Source: Trileptium ribeirensis
Lineage: Eukaryota; Nematoda; Enoplea; Enoplida; Thoracostomopsidae
DNA: 64,000 nucleotides
Direction: 5' to 3'
Assembly (NCBI GenBank): GCA_030248225.1
Contig: JASANE010025072.1
Coordinates: 1 to 64,000 of the forward strand
The notes beneath the pieces were generated by a model. It did not search any database, was not told where the DNA came from, and was given only the letters and a program-made list of their open reading frames with translations. The stretch's first letter is position 1, and each line of letters opens with the position of its first letter. Of the stretch, positions 1-11,759 are shown in pieces. Position numbers and translations under genes: made by a program.

Positions 1-1
1 T

Positions 2-1447
2 CAACAAAATTTCGATCTTATAACGGCAATTGGAATGGCGTGTTCAATGCGAAACTCTGATTGCGAAGGTGGGTTATTGGGTGGTTCCAACTGGTTGTCT
101 TGTCTCAAATCAGAACCAAGGGATACCCCTCTTGAGTGTTCAATTGACGAGGTAGATCAACAGTTAGCTTGGCTAGAGGGACTGCAAGAACCATCTTGGA
201 GGGATCGTAACCACCCAGTATGGAATCTATATGCGGGGAAAAGTGATTTGGGGATGGTTGGTCGTGAGTGGATGCACCCCGCCAGTGTCGCTGTGGTAGA
301 CACAAAGGACCAAGTTGAATCAGCGGTGAAAATAATCAAACGCTCAGCCGCCAACTTAACAGCATGTAATGGCGAAGATGTACACTTCAACTATCAACAG
401 CAACGACAATTTCAACAGGCGTGGGAAATATCAAAACACACGGGAACGTCACGACGACTACGAGGAAGCGATCAGTAAATCTATTGATAATGATTTCGAA
501 GCAAAACGACGAGAGCGAGGTAAATCGCGTGTTTCTCCAAATGTAGTGGTGCCTCGACCCCCACCGCGACAAGAACTAATCTATTATACGGAGCAACAGT
601 CAACGTCGACGGCAATCTTCGCGCCATTTTCCTCGTCTACGTCAGCTGCCGCAACGTTAACCATAGCTGCCGTAGCACAGCTGAAATTGCACGAGGTAGA
701 AGCATTTGAGGAAGCATCGGTTGTTACACCGATTAAAATCGTTCAAACGACGTCTGGAGAACGATGTAGAACTGCTGAAGCTGTGGTAGAGCCGTGTTTT
801 CAACCGCAACGCCGCAACAAAGCGGTATCGGTCAATTGGCGCTTCTTAGCGAACGACAAAACGCCATGGAAACGACTTCATTGCAGTTTGATGGTAATGA
901 TCTACGAATCGGTCGTGTTACACCGTTTGGTAACCGATTAATTTATCATTACTTTACGTTCGACCAAACAATGTCCAATGAACCGATGCCACCACGCATG
1001 CACATGTTGTATTATTCTTTGCGCGCTGAATTGAAACGCTAATTCAAACAGATTGGTGAACGTGGACGTCGTATTACCGAACGCGATTTAATCGACATCT
1101 TTTTCAAATGGGAAGAGCGCGTTCGAAATATCATTTTTCAAAAATGGAACATTACTGTTACACCGGAACTATACGATTTATTCATACGTCGATTGGCGTA
1201 TGCAGTGCGTGGATTCGTTTACGACATGGTGCGAAGGCGCAGTATCGCGATACGACATTTTCCACAATTGCTCTTCATTGGATTTAGTCGACGTAAATGG
1301 GAAAGTGACGTCCAACGAGATATGCGACGCCATTCCGATACGCGAACGGGTGTTTCGAGCCAAGTAGCTCGCATTCGTAATTACGCTTTTCCGAATTCAG
1401 GTTATCAGCGATTGCGCGATGATCTGGACGAAATAGAATGTGTCTAA
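2..1447 (+). pseudogene. Unrecognised gene, open at left edge, broken by frame changes and one stop
   Basis: I do not recognise this protein. One frame is open from the left edge to 478 and contains WNLYAGKSDLGMVGREWMHP. Coding then appears to move to another frame (about 369-800), which is basic, then proline-rich (RPPPRQ), then alanine/serine/threonine-rich. It returns to the first frame from about 794 to 1447, interrupted only by a TAA at 1040-1042. The last part looks most protein-like: it contains GRVTPFGNRLIYHYFTFD and, after the stop, arginine-rich text such as FFKWEERVRN and FIGFSRRKWESD. Codon use is more GC-rich than the AT-rich DNA that follows. The true start lies outside the window. 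It could be a decayed mobile-element or endogenous viral structural gene, or a host exon set; the sequence does not decide. Sure that it was coding, unsure what it was. Confidence 0.5.
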
Positions 1448-2861
1448 ATAACCTGCAAATATCAGGGAACTTAATGGTAGAACGGCTAGAACAATTTCAA
1501 TAACTGGTTAAACGAGCATCACGGGAAACATTACGATAATCCACGACTATATTTCTACATGAACTTCGTCATCTTACGGAATGGTACGATCGATGTAATG
1601 ATTAACCGGGACAACCAGCATCTATGCCGTTGGAATGTGATTGGCCGTTATATTTGCCAAAGCCACATCGGAACTAAAACAATATTTACTGTCGTTAATT
1701 TTTCGTCAGTTGGGCGCCACAATAAACAGTAATAGTTATAACCTAAAAAGTATTAGCATAACCTTACTAAACTGTCGTCATGATTTAACATTTTGGTGTA
1801 TCGCGAACGTTTGACATTATTTTCTAATACGTCGCGAATTGCTATTATAGAGTCCTGAATGGCAGGAACTCTTTCATTTGGTACTTCGATAATACTACAA
1901 CAATTTCGGTTAACAATTTTATGTTATGCAGCATCGTGAGTCCTGGATTACAGTAACTCTTATCGACATTATATATTTCGCCATGGTCGAGATGGACAAT
2001 GATTAATTTTTCCTCGTCATGGTTGAATACAACGATGGCAACAATATTTATGGATATTGACATTATATAGTATAAACACTGTGAAGTTTAATACTATTTG
2101 TCTGTGTATTTTCCTTGTATTTTTTGTATATACATTTTGTTATAGGAACTTGTAGGATCGATTAATTTTTTCGCCTCGTCATAGATGGATAAACGGTGTA
2201 TGTTGCAGCGACTACGTTATTCTTCAACAATAACAATATGTACAGTAATTGTGGTAATATATTATGACGAATCGAGCTGGACTCGTTAAACCTTGGTAAA
2301 TTGAGGATAGCCCGTATTGAGTTGTATTACTTGTTTTCAGCCTAACTGGTGTTATATTGTGCCTTTGGAAAAAAATTCCATATTATTTTCACACATAAAA
2401 TTTACAAAGTTCATAAAAATTTAAATAATTATAAAATCCAAAAACAACAAAAATTTATAAAACTCCAAAAATTTTCTATTTTTATTTTTCACTTATTTTT
2501 GGTTTTGTCATAATTCTTGTCATTTATTTTTGCTCATAATAATAGTTACGCGTACTGCCATTATAGCGTTGGGTTTCCAAACTATTGAAGCTTTTATTTA
2601 TATATTTGATGTTATTTGTATTATTATTTGCCATTACTTGTTATTATTATTTGTTTTCAGGTTGTTGTTACCCATGCCGGGACGTCATGGGCTTACTAAG
2701 GGGGTGTTGGGGCTGGCGCCTTTTTCACCACAAAATTTTTCTTTTTCTTTTCCATAAAGGCCGTCCCCAGGCCGCCCTCGGCATGGCATATGAGCGTATG
2801 AGTACGTAAACTTATATATATCCTACTATAACTTGTTATATATAATATAAAACTAGCCATG
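1448..2861. other. AT-rich non-coding stretch
   Basis: No convincing coding sequence. There are short AT microsatellite-like runs around 2810-2880. Two 7-bp inverted motifs (catgccg near 2673, cggcatg near 2780) bracket a small GC-rich island at 2670-2790, which could be the ends of a short MITE, but no target duplication is visible. Confidence 0.5.
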
Positions 2862-3632
2862 TAATTTTATATAAATATATAAAATATAATAAAACTCATA
2901 TATATAATCATCAAAATTCACCCATACCCATAAATTCCCCGAAACCTAAATTTCTTTAATAAAATTATATAAAACACACTTTTTCTTTTTCCCCACCCTT
3001 TTTCCTACAATATATACCTTACCCACCCTTTCCTTTTACACACAACCAAAATTCTACCCAAAATCTATTTTTCTCCTTTTTCCTACTTTTTCAACCAAAA
3101 TTCAAACCCCTCCCTCTCCCCCAAACGTCCACCAATCTCCCTAAAATTTTCATATCTTTTTCACACTACTACCCCCATCCACATATTAAATCCCCTCCTT
3201 CCCCTTCTTCTTATTTCCTATAAATTTACCCTTTCCAAAAATATCCTTTTTCTCTATTTTTCAAATATCCCCCATTTACTCAAAACTCAACGCCCATCCC
3301 CTAAATTTTAATATCCTTTTTCCCTTACCACCCCTATGCATATATCTACTCCACCCCTTTCCCATCTCTCTATTTTTCATAAATTTCTATTTTCCAAAAT
3401 TTTCATTTTTCTCCAACTTTTTAAATTTTTCAAACATCTTCCATTTTATCAAATTTTAACTCCCACTCCTCAAATTTAAAATACAAACTTCCCTACCCAC
3501 CCCCTTCATCATATTAAAATTTTACCATCCCCCTCTCTCTACTTTTCTCAAACCACACCCTAACGTTCTACCCCTTTTCTCCTTTCAAATTTTTCATTCA
3601 AAATTCTTTTAAATTATATAATAAATATATAA
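2862..3632. other. G-depleted tract (5 G in 771 bp)
   Basis: By direct count the plus strand has only five G residues between 2862 and 3632 (at 2941, 3127, 3292, 3338 and 3565), while C, T and A are all abundant. Four of these five G are preceded by C (CpG). The minus strand is therefore almost free of C. The tract is not a simple repeat: it is irregular C/T-rich and A/T-rich text without a fixed period. It starts and ends abruptly against DNA of ordinary composition. No gene is seen in it. Confidence 0.9.
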
Positions 3633-5073
3633 GATATATTATTATCGCGGCAATTGAGTATATTGTTAATACATTACGGTACTGTTTTGTTGGCGCCTAG
3701 GTAGCGATATTATTATTACTAATTATATACTTACTTGTTCTTGTATTGAATTTTGAATTATTATGTAGTGATGATTAGGTAGTATGTATTATGATGGTTG
3801 TTGTTTCTTGAGTTTAGTTAATTACCTAGCTATGCATAGGGACTTTTTCATAATTTTATAATACGTGTCGTTTTAACGGAGCGAGCGTTAATGTTTAATT
3901 TGCGGGCGGTTGCGTTTTTGAGAGCGACAATTTTTTTTTATTTTTCTTTCGGTCACTTTGAAGGCGAGTTAGCTAGTACGTACTCTGGAATTTTCATTCA
4001 TAACATTTTCCTAAACGTTCCGACAACGGTGATCGGATTATTGGTGGTGCAGCTGGTTAATTACAAAGTGTCCTCGAATGGATTCAACGATTTGTGTTTC
4101 GAATTGCTTGTTAAATTTTGCGGTTATTCTTTTATTTCTACGTAACTAATAGGCGTCGGTTGGCGAGGAAAGGCGTAGCGATTTATACCGTTTTATATCT
4201 CAGCTTAACGCGAACTGTGAGTTTGCTCGAGTATAGCATGAAGATATAACGAGTTGGTTGTGTTACATTCGAAATCAATATGGATTTACTTGGAGGCCGA
4301 CTGCGTTTTACCCGAGGTTTACGTTTTACCCTGTGGCATCGTTTATATTGATTGGTTGCCAATTGCTTCAGGCCAGTATGCGCAAGTTAGCGGGGCATTC
4401 GAAACGAATGTACCGAATAATTTTGGATTTACATTGACTCTTAATATGGTTGATCTAAGCAGCAGACTACGGTGCTGGTCTGTAATATAAATAGTGTTTA
4501 GCATATGGTGGACTTTGCTACGGACTCGTAACGTTCTTCTCTGCTGGTTATCATTTGTTTGCGTACTATTTACGGGTCGGATAATACGCTATTAATAATA
4601 GGACGAACTCGGAGTGCCACGGTTGTTTATCCGTAAACCCAATTCTAAACAAAGTTTGCCAACCAGATATCAAATTCGAGTTCGGACTTTAGGTGGTTTT
4701 CTTTGTTTTGTATTAGTAAACCTCGATAGTTTAGTCATTTCTGACTACCATAGAAAAGTGGCACTTCGTTTTTCTGGGAAATAAACATTTTCGGCCCTTT
4801 GGCTATTGTGGGAGGCGATAAAATAGAGCGTAATACGAATTGATTGTCAACTCATTGAGCTGTTATTGACGTTTTCCAAAATCGAAAGACGTTAGAATTT
4901 GTCTGTCATTCACCACTTCTCTGGTACGCCAGACCTCGAACTCGCGCTCCTAGCTACTAGTACATTAATTGGTGGCCTAAACTGTATTCTTTGTGTGTTA
5001 TAGTAGCGGTTGGGGGTCGCAGCGTCGCGTAAGCACGAGTCTACACGCCATAGAAAAAGATTAAGCTCCGACA
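3633..5073. other. Non-coding stretch before the 186-bp repeat
   Basis: No recognisable gene. Short open frames at 3891-4145 and 4254-4490 have no recognisable motif and no support. It may be the non-array part of a family A element, because the 186-bp repeat next to it resembles the family A arrays, but I cannot align it over its length. Confidence 0.4.
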
Positions 5074-5499
5074 TACACTAATACAGATCCTTATTTTTAA
5101 TGCAGTTACTCCCAGGTGGAATACGAACTTTGGTAAGACTGAGTGGTATCGGCTTAAGAGTTAATTAGTACTTTACTCTCTTATGAGGTTGATAGAGTTA
5201 AACCCGGGCGGAATGCGTGATGTACGATTATTTAGTTACCTTACCCTGAGCCTTAGGTTTACACTAATACAGATCCTTATCTTTAATGCAGTTACTCCCG
5301 GGTGGAATACGAACTTTGGTAAGACTGAGTGGTATCGGCTTAAGAGTTAATTAGTACTTTACCCTCTTATGAGGTTGATACAGTTAAAGCCGGGCGGAAT
5401 GCGTGCTGTACGATTATTTAGTTACCTTACCCTGAGCCTTAGGTTTACACTAATACAGATCCTTATTTTAATGCAGTTACTCCCGGGTGGAATACGAAC
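5074..5499 (+). repeat. Tandem repeat, 186-bp period, about 2.3 copies
   Basis: The motif tacactaatacagatcctta begins at 5074, 5260 and 5446, giving an exact 186-bp period. Copies 5074-5259 and 5260-5445 are near-identical, and the third stops near 5499. Each unit contains ctcttatgaggtt, a gccgggcgg core and tgagccttaggt. The same landmarks in the same order (ctcttgtgaggtt, a ccgg/cggct core, ccttag) occur in the family A arrays at 20555-20950 and 26215-26330, so this is probably a distant member of that family. Confidence 0.9.
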
Positions 5500-6750
5500 T
5501 GCGGAATAATAAGAACTGACTAATTATTTATAATATGACACCACTGTACTGCTAGGTTTATTGCCACTACAATGTCTAAGGCTTAATTCTTTAAGCCTGA
5601 ACACCCTAATTTGTGGGATATAATATTACTACTTTATTCTGATAACTTGAATTTTAATATATCTATCGACATTTATTTCGTTGAGACGTTGGCAACCTTT
5701 TACCTGGCTCGACAATCATGGACACCGAAACCAAAATTATGCAAGACAAAATCGGAAACTTCCTACGAAATTCTTTTGCGTGTAACGAATTACATAGATC
5801 CTATCACGCACTTTTTTGCGTCTTGACCCGATAAATAATCAATAAGTCAAATCACAAAACTGATCGTTCACCGTAAGAACTCAAAACTGGAAACAAAAGT
5901 ATGAAAAAGTTAACATGGGTTAGCTAAAACCCGTAACTAAGGGTATTAAATGCCAGTTTGCGACAAAATAAGAAAATAAAGATTTTGGTGTACATAAATT
6001 TGAGAACACATAGAATAAACAAAAATTTAAACAGATTGGTGTCCCAGGAAGCTAGGAGTAATTTTAGTGTTTTTGAAGGGGTTTGAACTCAAAATCCCTT
6101 CGAATAGCCCGGGAAACCCCAAAAATCAAAATGTTTACTGAATTTCCCGGTGGAATGATAATCGCCAAAATAGGTCACTAGCTATCTAATTAACTGAATA
6201 GATAATACTTTACAAAAGTTTATTTTGAAATATTAGGTGTCCGTATTAGAATTATGTGATTTATACAGTCTGACGGTCGAGTTGAGCCCCGCTAAGTCAT
6301 AATTATCCCTTGAAGCCCAGCATCTAACTACGCCTCATGTCTCGAAGGTGTTAACAAAAATTGGGTAATATTTGGAAATTTTTGCAAAATATTAGGAAAT
6401 ATGTGTTTAAACTGTTGTTTTTAAAAATTTCAAAAATCCATCCCGAGGCTTCGCGCCCCTCTGCACTGCGATTCCATTTACCCCTACCGAAATTCCATAA
6501 GTAGACGGACCGTGAGCATTTATGTTTTAATACCTAACGATTAAGCAGAAAAATGTAAACTAGTTGTTTGTTGACAAAATATTATAGTGGGCATCCTTCA
6601 ATATTACCAATGGCTCGGGAAACACAATGTAACTTTTGTAACTTCACTCGCTAAATCACTGCACTATATATGTGGGTATTACGCAGGCTGCATATTACGG
6701 TATAGCCTTGAAAGTTTTTCTGACGTTATAACGTATTAACGCCACTCCGA
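5500..6750. other. Non-coding stretch
   Basis: Nothing recognisable. The open frame at 5611-5826 has no family signature. Composition is ordinary, with short A/T runs. Confidence 0.4.
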
Positions 6751-6790
6751 CAGGGGCGTCGCCAGAAATTTCCGCAAGGGGTAGCACTGA
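6751..6790. mobile_element. Possible single end of a hAT-like element
   Basis: The sequence caggggcgtcgccagaaat at 6751 closely resembles the inward-reading end caggggcgtaggcagaaat of the small hAT-like MITE at 59757-59840. No partner end or target duplication is visible here, so it is at most a solitary terminus. Confidence 0.3.
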
Positions 6791-6811
6791 AACATTTTGA
6801 GAGGGCTCCTA

Positions 6812-7173
6812 CAGGGTGGTTCAAAAATAGTACTCGATCAACTTTGACCGCCTGTCTCCAAAAATGCTTGGAATTTTCTCATTATCGTATAGGCACCGCT
6901 AGCTCAAATCACAAAACACATTGAAATTCTAGTACAGATCGTGCTGCCTGCATCGTGCCTTCTCGAACATCACCTTGTTTATACACGTGGTTCTAGTGGA
7001 AGCATTTTTTGGCGGAATATGAACCATACATTTGGTTGTCAGAATGAAGTATTGAGTGGGTCATCTCGGCATTTTGCGGTTATACATCCAAGCCGCAACA
7101 GTATAGAATTTTCTGTCTCAGCTAGGGCGGACGCGGCACCTCGGCTGTGGGTCCTACTTTTTGGGCCACCCTG
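6812..7173. mobile_element. Mariner-like MITE, 362 bp, TA target duplication
   Basis: The left end cagggtggttcaaaaatagta (first 20 bases from 6812) and the reverse complement of the right end (cagggtggcccaaaaagtag, finishing at 7173) match at most positions. Both outer edges abut TA (6810-6811 and 7174-7175), the duplication expected for the Tc1/mariner superfamily. No transposase is encoded: the 90-codon open frame crossing the right end has no recognisable motif. A non-autonomous element, or a very deleted autonomous one. Confidence 0.75.
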
Positions 7174-7175
7174 TA

Positions 7176-8926
7176 TGGCCGTCAAACCAACCTTACGGAT
7201 ATTACAGCCCTAGTTATCTGCTCGCAATTAGTTCACAATAGTAACAGTTACGTATGCGGAGGCGCAAGCCAAATTTTTACTCCATAAAAATGTAACGAAA
7301 AGAAAACATAATATCTAATGTACTAGGACCAGTTCTGGCCCTAAGGGATCCCAGCTGCACCACTCTCAGCATTCATCGTGGTGCCCGGACAACCCCGACT
7401 TACACGATTCCCCGGTAGATCCTAGTCTAACCGATGGGAACCGCTTACCTTAGCGGGCTGCTCGGCGAGTTTACCAGGGTGTTCGGCCTGGCCCCTATAG
7501 TGGCCCACGTGTCTAATGGTATGGAGATCCCCCGGAGGGAGGGTCATCCCCTAAGCCTGCTCACAGGTAATGAGGTTGACCCGTCATTCCCTCTTTTGAT
7601 TTCAAGCCCCAGGAAAATGCACGAGGGGTGGGACATAACTTATGGGGATCACCAGATTAAAGGGGCAGGGCGATAAATTTTAGTATGGACGTTGAGTTTA
7701 ATTGGTCCAACGGGACGTATGTTTCAGTATACCTGATTGGGCCTGAGTGTCAAATTTCGGGTCAGTTAGTTTAAGAAGGTTATAAAATATTTGTCGTGAA
7801 ATTTCGTTCAGTTATTTGGGTCTGACAATTAATAGCGGGCGCACGGTGGTATGGTGATACAGCCAAGCGAGCACGTGAGGGAGTAGAAGTTCCGAGGCGT
7901 GTTGAGCTAAAAAGGGCGCTTGCGTGTTTGACGGAGGTTCAAGTTGCGGGGACTCGGTACGAAATTAAGCACTGGTGGCATACACTAGCAATCATTAAGT
8001 ACGTGGTTCATTGTAGCGATCACTTCGCTTGAGGTTTCCGGGCTTTGCCGAGTCATACCGGATCCTATATGAAACTAACAAAACCAAATCGCTTGCATAC
8101 TAGAAACACTTCGATGATTTACTGTTCCCTCTCTTTTATTTGTACAAAATTTCTACAAACCACCCTACGGGGTGCACGATAAAATGATAAACTACATACC
8201 TACATATACCACCCAATCGGGGTGTACACTACATTTTCCGTTTCACCTGTTAGGGTGTGCATGAGCATTCCCCGAGAGGATTTCGTACTGTCAATTTCTA
8301 TAGTTTTGTCTCACCGTTTGGCCTTTAATAAATTTCAACAAAAGCTTTTGATGCCGTGGAAAACATTAACATCTGCACGGCCGTTAGTAAATACTAGAAT
8401 TTTCACAAAACGGTCGCTGCCATCCAAACACCCCGAGGCACCCCTTTCCCACGTCTGCATGGCAAAAGTTAAAGCGGAGCAAACGGATGACCCAACTAGG
8501 ACGTTGACTGATCAAAACTGGTTCGGTTAGGGGCAAAATTTTGGGCCCGCTTTAAATATTGGAAACTGCACCCGCAGGGAGCAAAGTTTTATGCGCAACT
8601 GAAGAACGAATAAGACGGTTAACCCTCGTAGGTTACAGCTTAACCCGTAAGGCTCAAACAAGGGCGGGACGAATTTTAGTCAAGCCCGAGTAAGGGCTGG
8701 GTAAAATTTCAACCGGACCGAAACAATGGCGAGGCGAGATCCTAGTTAACCCGATTATGTTAAGTAACCGCTTAGTTGAGCCTACATAAATATCCGATTG
8801 ACCCCTGATTGAACTTACATAAGCGTCAGGTAAGATGCAATTGACCCTAGGTGAAATTTTCACTGAAATTTTCCTATGAAATTTCCTTTACCCGAATCTG
8901 CTCGACTTATCTAATGAGGCGCGGCC
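7176..8926. other. Non-coding stretch
   Basis: No recognisable gene. Open frames at 7434-7676 and 8222-8530 (80 and 102 codons) lack known motifs. The only texture is loosely repeated short phrases around 8640-8870. Confidence 0.35.
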
Positions 8927-9078
8927 CAGCGCTTGTGGGAGCGCGGGGCATCCGTTGGACGCCGCAGCACCCACAAGGGCTGCCCTTTAGTGCTTAGGCC
9001 TACGCGAGAAAACTTTCGGAAGCTTCCTGTGTGTCATCCCTGGGCGGGCCTCTTCCACGCGTCCGCTGTGTGAAGAGT
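8927..9078 (+). repeat. Dispersed GC-rich repeat, copy 1, with hairpin
   Basis: Closely related to 9362-9501. Shared landmarks in order are cagcgc, tgggag/cgggag, catccg.tggacgcc, agcaccc.caagggctg, gggcgggc.tcttccacgcgtccgc and gaagagt. A stem is formed by agcgcttgtggg (8928-8939) with cccacaagggct (8970-8981), 11 of 12 paired. The function is unknown; it could be a short interspersed element. Confidence 0.7.
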
Positions 9079-9361
9079 CCATCCAGGTTAGCCCCGAATG
9101 CGGTGCACTCGTTGATCCTACGAAATTTCGCAAAACTGAACGCTCTCCCGCCGGCTAAACGGATACTTGCAAACAGCTGAACTCCTAAGAAAACTTTAAA
9201 ACGATCCTAAATACGTCCACCGAGCGTTGAAAAAACACTACTCGGCGGACGGGGAACCAGTCGAGAGCACCTGTACCCCTTTCCCTTTTTTCTCCACAAT
9301 TTTGACCCCATTTTTACCCGCTTCTATCCAACACTCAGCCCCCTCTTCCCCCACGTGGGCA

Positions 9362-9501
9362 CAGCGCCTGCGGGAGCGCGAGACATCCGATGGACGCCAC
9401 AGCACCCGCAAGGGCTGTCCCTTGTCCTATACTCGAGAAAAGTTCAAAAAGCCCTTGAAAACCCCGGGCGGGCTTCTTCCACGCGTCCGCAGTAGAAGAG
9501 T
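9362..9501 (+). repeat. Dispersed GC-rich repeat, copy 2, with hairpin
   Basis: Second copy of the unit at 8927-9078, same strand. The corresponding stem is agcgcctgcggg (9363-9374) with cccgcaagggct (9405-9416). Relative to copy 1, one base pair has changed on both sides (T-A to C-G), which keeps pairing, and one pair has been lost. A 128-codon open frame (9227-9613) runs across this copy but has no recognisable domain. Confidence 0.7.
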
Positions 9502-11759
9502 AAACCCGAGCACGAAACAAAAGCAAGCTGGGAATACAAAACAAAAAGAAAAACTACGGCGACAACCGCCGTCAAATCTTAAATTTAAAATTGCTCGATT
9601 GGTCCCAAAGTGAGAGCGAGTGGCCTGCTTTTATACTACTCAGCTTCCCCCCTTTTTCTGTAAATTTGGCCCTTAGTTTGGCGGGCACCTTCAAATTTGA
9701 AATCAGCGATCATTATTAGTACCGTAAAAGCATACACATATATGTATAAAATGCGTCGGTATGTATCTACAAATAATAAACCAAAACTCGGCAGCAAAGT
9801 AAAGTAAACCGCCGCTGGTATACGGTCACAACACAACATTGTAGCGATACAGAGTGTAGCTCAGCCCCTGGTCAGCTAAAGCAACATCAATTTATTGGCA
9901 CGCACGTCGGCCAGCAGCGTAAACAACCTAAACCTCGCGCTGGCCGGCGCAAGAGAAATTTTAAGGCTAAATATAGCGGCGCTCAGGGCGCCGTCTTCGC
10001 GTAGGGATATCGGCACATTTTTGCCGATATCTCGAGACCAGTAGGCGGCCGGAGGCAGGACTGGAATCATGCCCTGGCAGGCCGGCTACTAATGAAAATT
10101 TAAGATTTGATGTACCTTTAACAGGAGGCCTGTTAGAGGCCGGTTTATGCACACAAAACCCAAAATTTTGGTGGCTCGCTTGAATTTAGGGCGTCCGAGC
10201 GGAGCCGTGGGGTGGGCGGCCCCAGTTTTCAGCTAAACAGTTAGGGTGGGACCCAATAAGTGCCCCGGGCTCCAAAAATCAGGGAGTTTTGACTATTTTG
10301 GGTGTCCTTTTGGGCTGGGAAAGTTGGAGCCTTAAGCGTCTGTTTGGGGATCCGTAAGTATTTAGGGGATCCAAATTTTTAGACCCGTCGGGGCGATTTG
10401 ACACGCCAGTGGTGTCCTTAAGATAGTTCAGTCACCCCCGTTCCCTTAAAATTTGTAAGAAACCCAAAAATTTGAATTTTCGTGTCACACCCTAAAATAA
10501 TATCTTAGAAAATTTTGTACCCGAAATTTGTTCTCCGCCATCCGAAAATTTTGTTCAAATGCCCATCCTGCTAATCCTTGACTGCATGTTTTATAGATAC
10601 ACAATGCACAGTACAGGCACAGCAGATACCAAGTAAATTCCCGCAACTCTTCGGCGTATGCGCTGGGATCGGCCCAGGGCGACCAGTTTTTTTTCGTGTA
10701 ACACCAAAAATCCCTGAAACATCCGTTGGTCCCCGGCCTCGCCGAACGCACACCCGTTCCATGCACCAAATACAATAAAGCATATATAATATAATGCACA
10801 AACGCTGTATACATACGCAATACGGCATGAACTTATTTCCCGCGGATCGGCCGGACACCCCTACTTATGATACCTGTCTTCCATTTTCGGTGTCAAAATC
10901 ACCCCGGGCACCTTCGGGCAGTGGAGTGTGACCTTATAAGTACAGCACAAACAAGTTACAATTGTTTATTTTTACAGCACATGAATACTACATGATTATC
11001 AATGCATATGGCGGCCACACTCCACTGGTATCCGGTCGTCCATTCCCTCTATCCTCTACGAAATTTGACACGTTTCGAGTGTTTTCTCCTTTTTCATAAA
11101 ATTGGGCTGTTACATAATTATGGTCCATCTTTGGACACTGATTAAGTTCAGAGTCATACCATCTGTAAAGAACCAGTGAACCGTAGCCACAAACGGGCCC
11201 TGCTAACGCATTGCACGCGCTATCATTCTTGTTTGCTCAAGATATAATATGAAGCTGCTGCTGAAAAATAATCGCGCTAAGGAGTACATGATATATAAAG
11301 AGCGTGCAACACAGAATTACGCTATTTTGTCTATGCAACATTGATTGAACCAAACGGGGGCATCCGTCTTGGCCCGCTCGTTTTAAACGAGGCGCCCATA
11401 GAATGCTCTGTACTATTTACAAGGTGTGCACGATACTTGCCAGAGTGGATGATAGAGAATATGTGTGTAACTTCAGTGCCGTAACTCATAAATCGACCTA
11501 CTTAAACGTAATAATTTTTTGACCTACAGACCCCACAAAATGTGTGAAAGCAGTGTTCAGAATTTTACTATCTACAAACCAATCAGCAGCCAAAAAACTG
11601 TAAAAATATGGGCCAACGCGAGGTGTGTACACTGAAGTTGCACACTCTCATAAGCCATTATGCAAAAAACACATAACATTTTTAGGCCACTAATACAATT
11701 GCAGCTGCGGCGTTGAGGAGAAATCAAAATGTTTCGAAAGCGATGGTTGGGACTGTTGT
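9502..11759. other. Non-coding stretch with one perfect hairpin
   Basis: No recognisable gene. At 10006-10031 there is a perfect 10-bp inverted repeat, gatatcggca then tgccgatatc, with a 6-base loop. The minus-strand open frames at 10485-10858 are cysteine- and aromatic-rich but show no family motif and overlap each other in two frames. Confidence 0.4.

Noticed and set aside
2672..2786. Small MITE bounded by catgccg / cggcatg
   Set aside because: Seven-base match only, no target duplication, no second copy in the window.
10485..10858. Minus-strand open frames of 95-111 codons
   Set aside because: Two overlapping frames, cysteine- and aromatic-rich by composition, no family motif.
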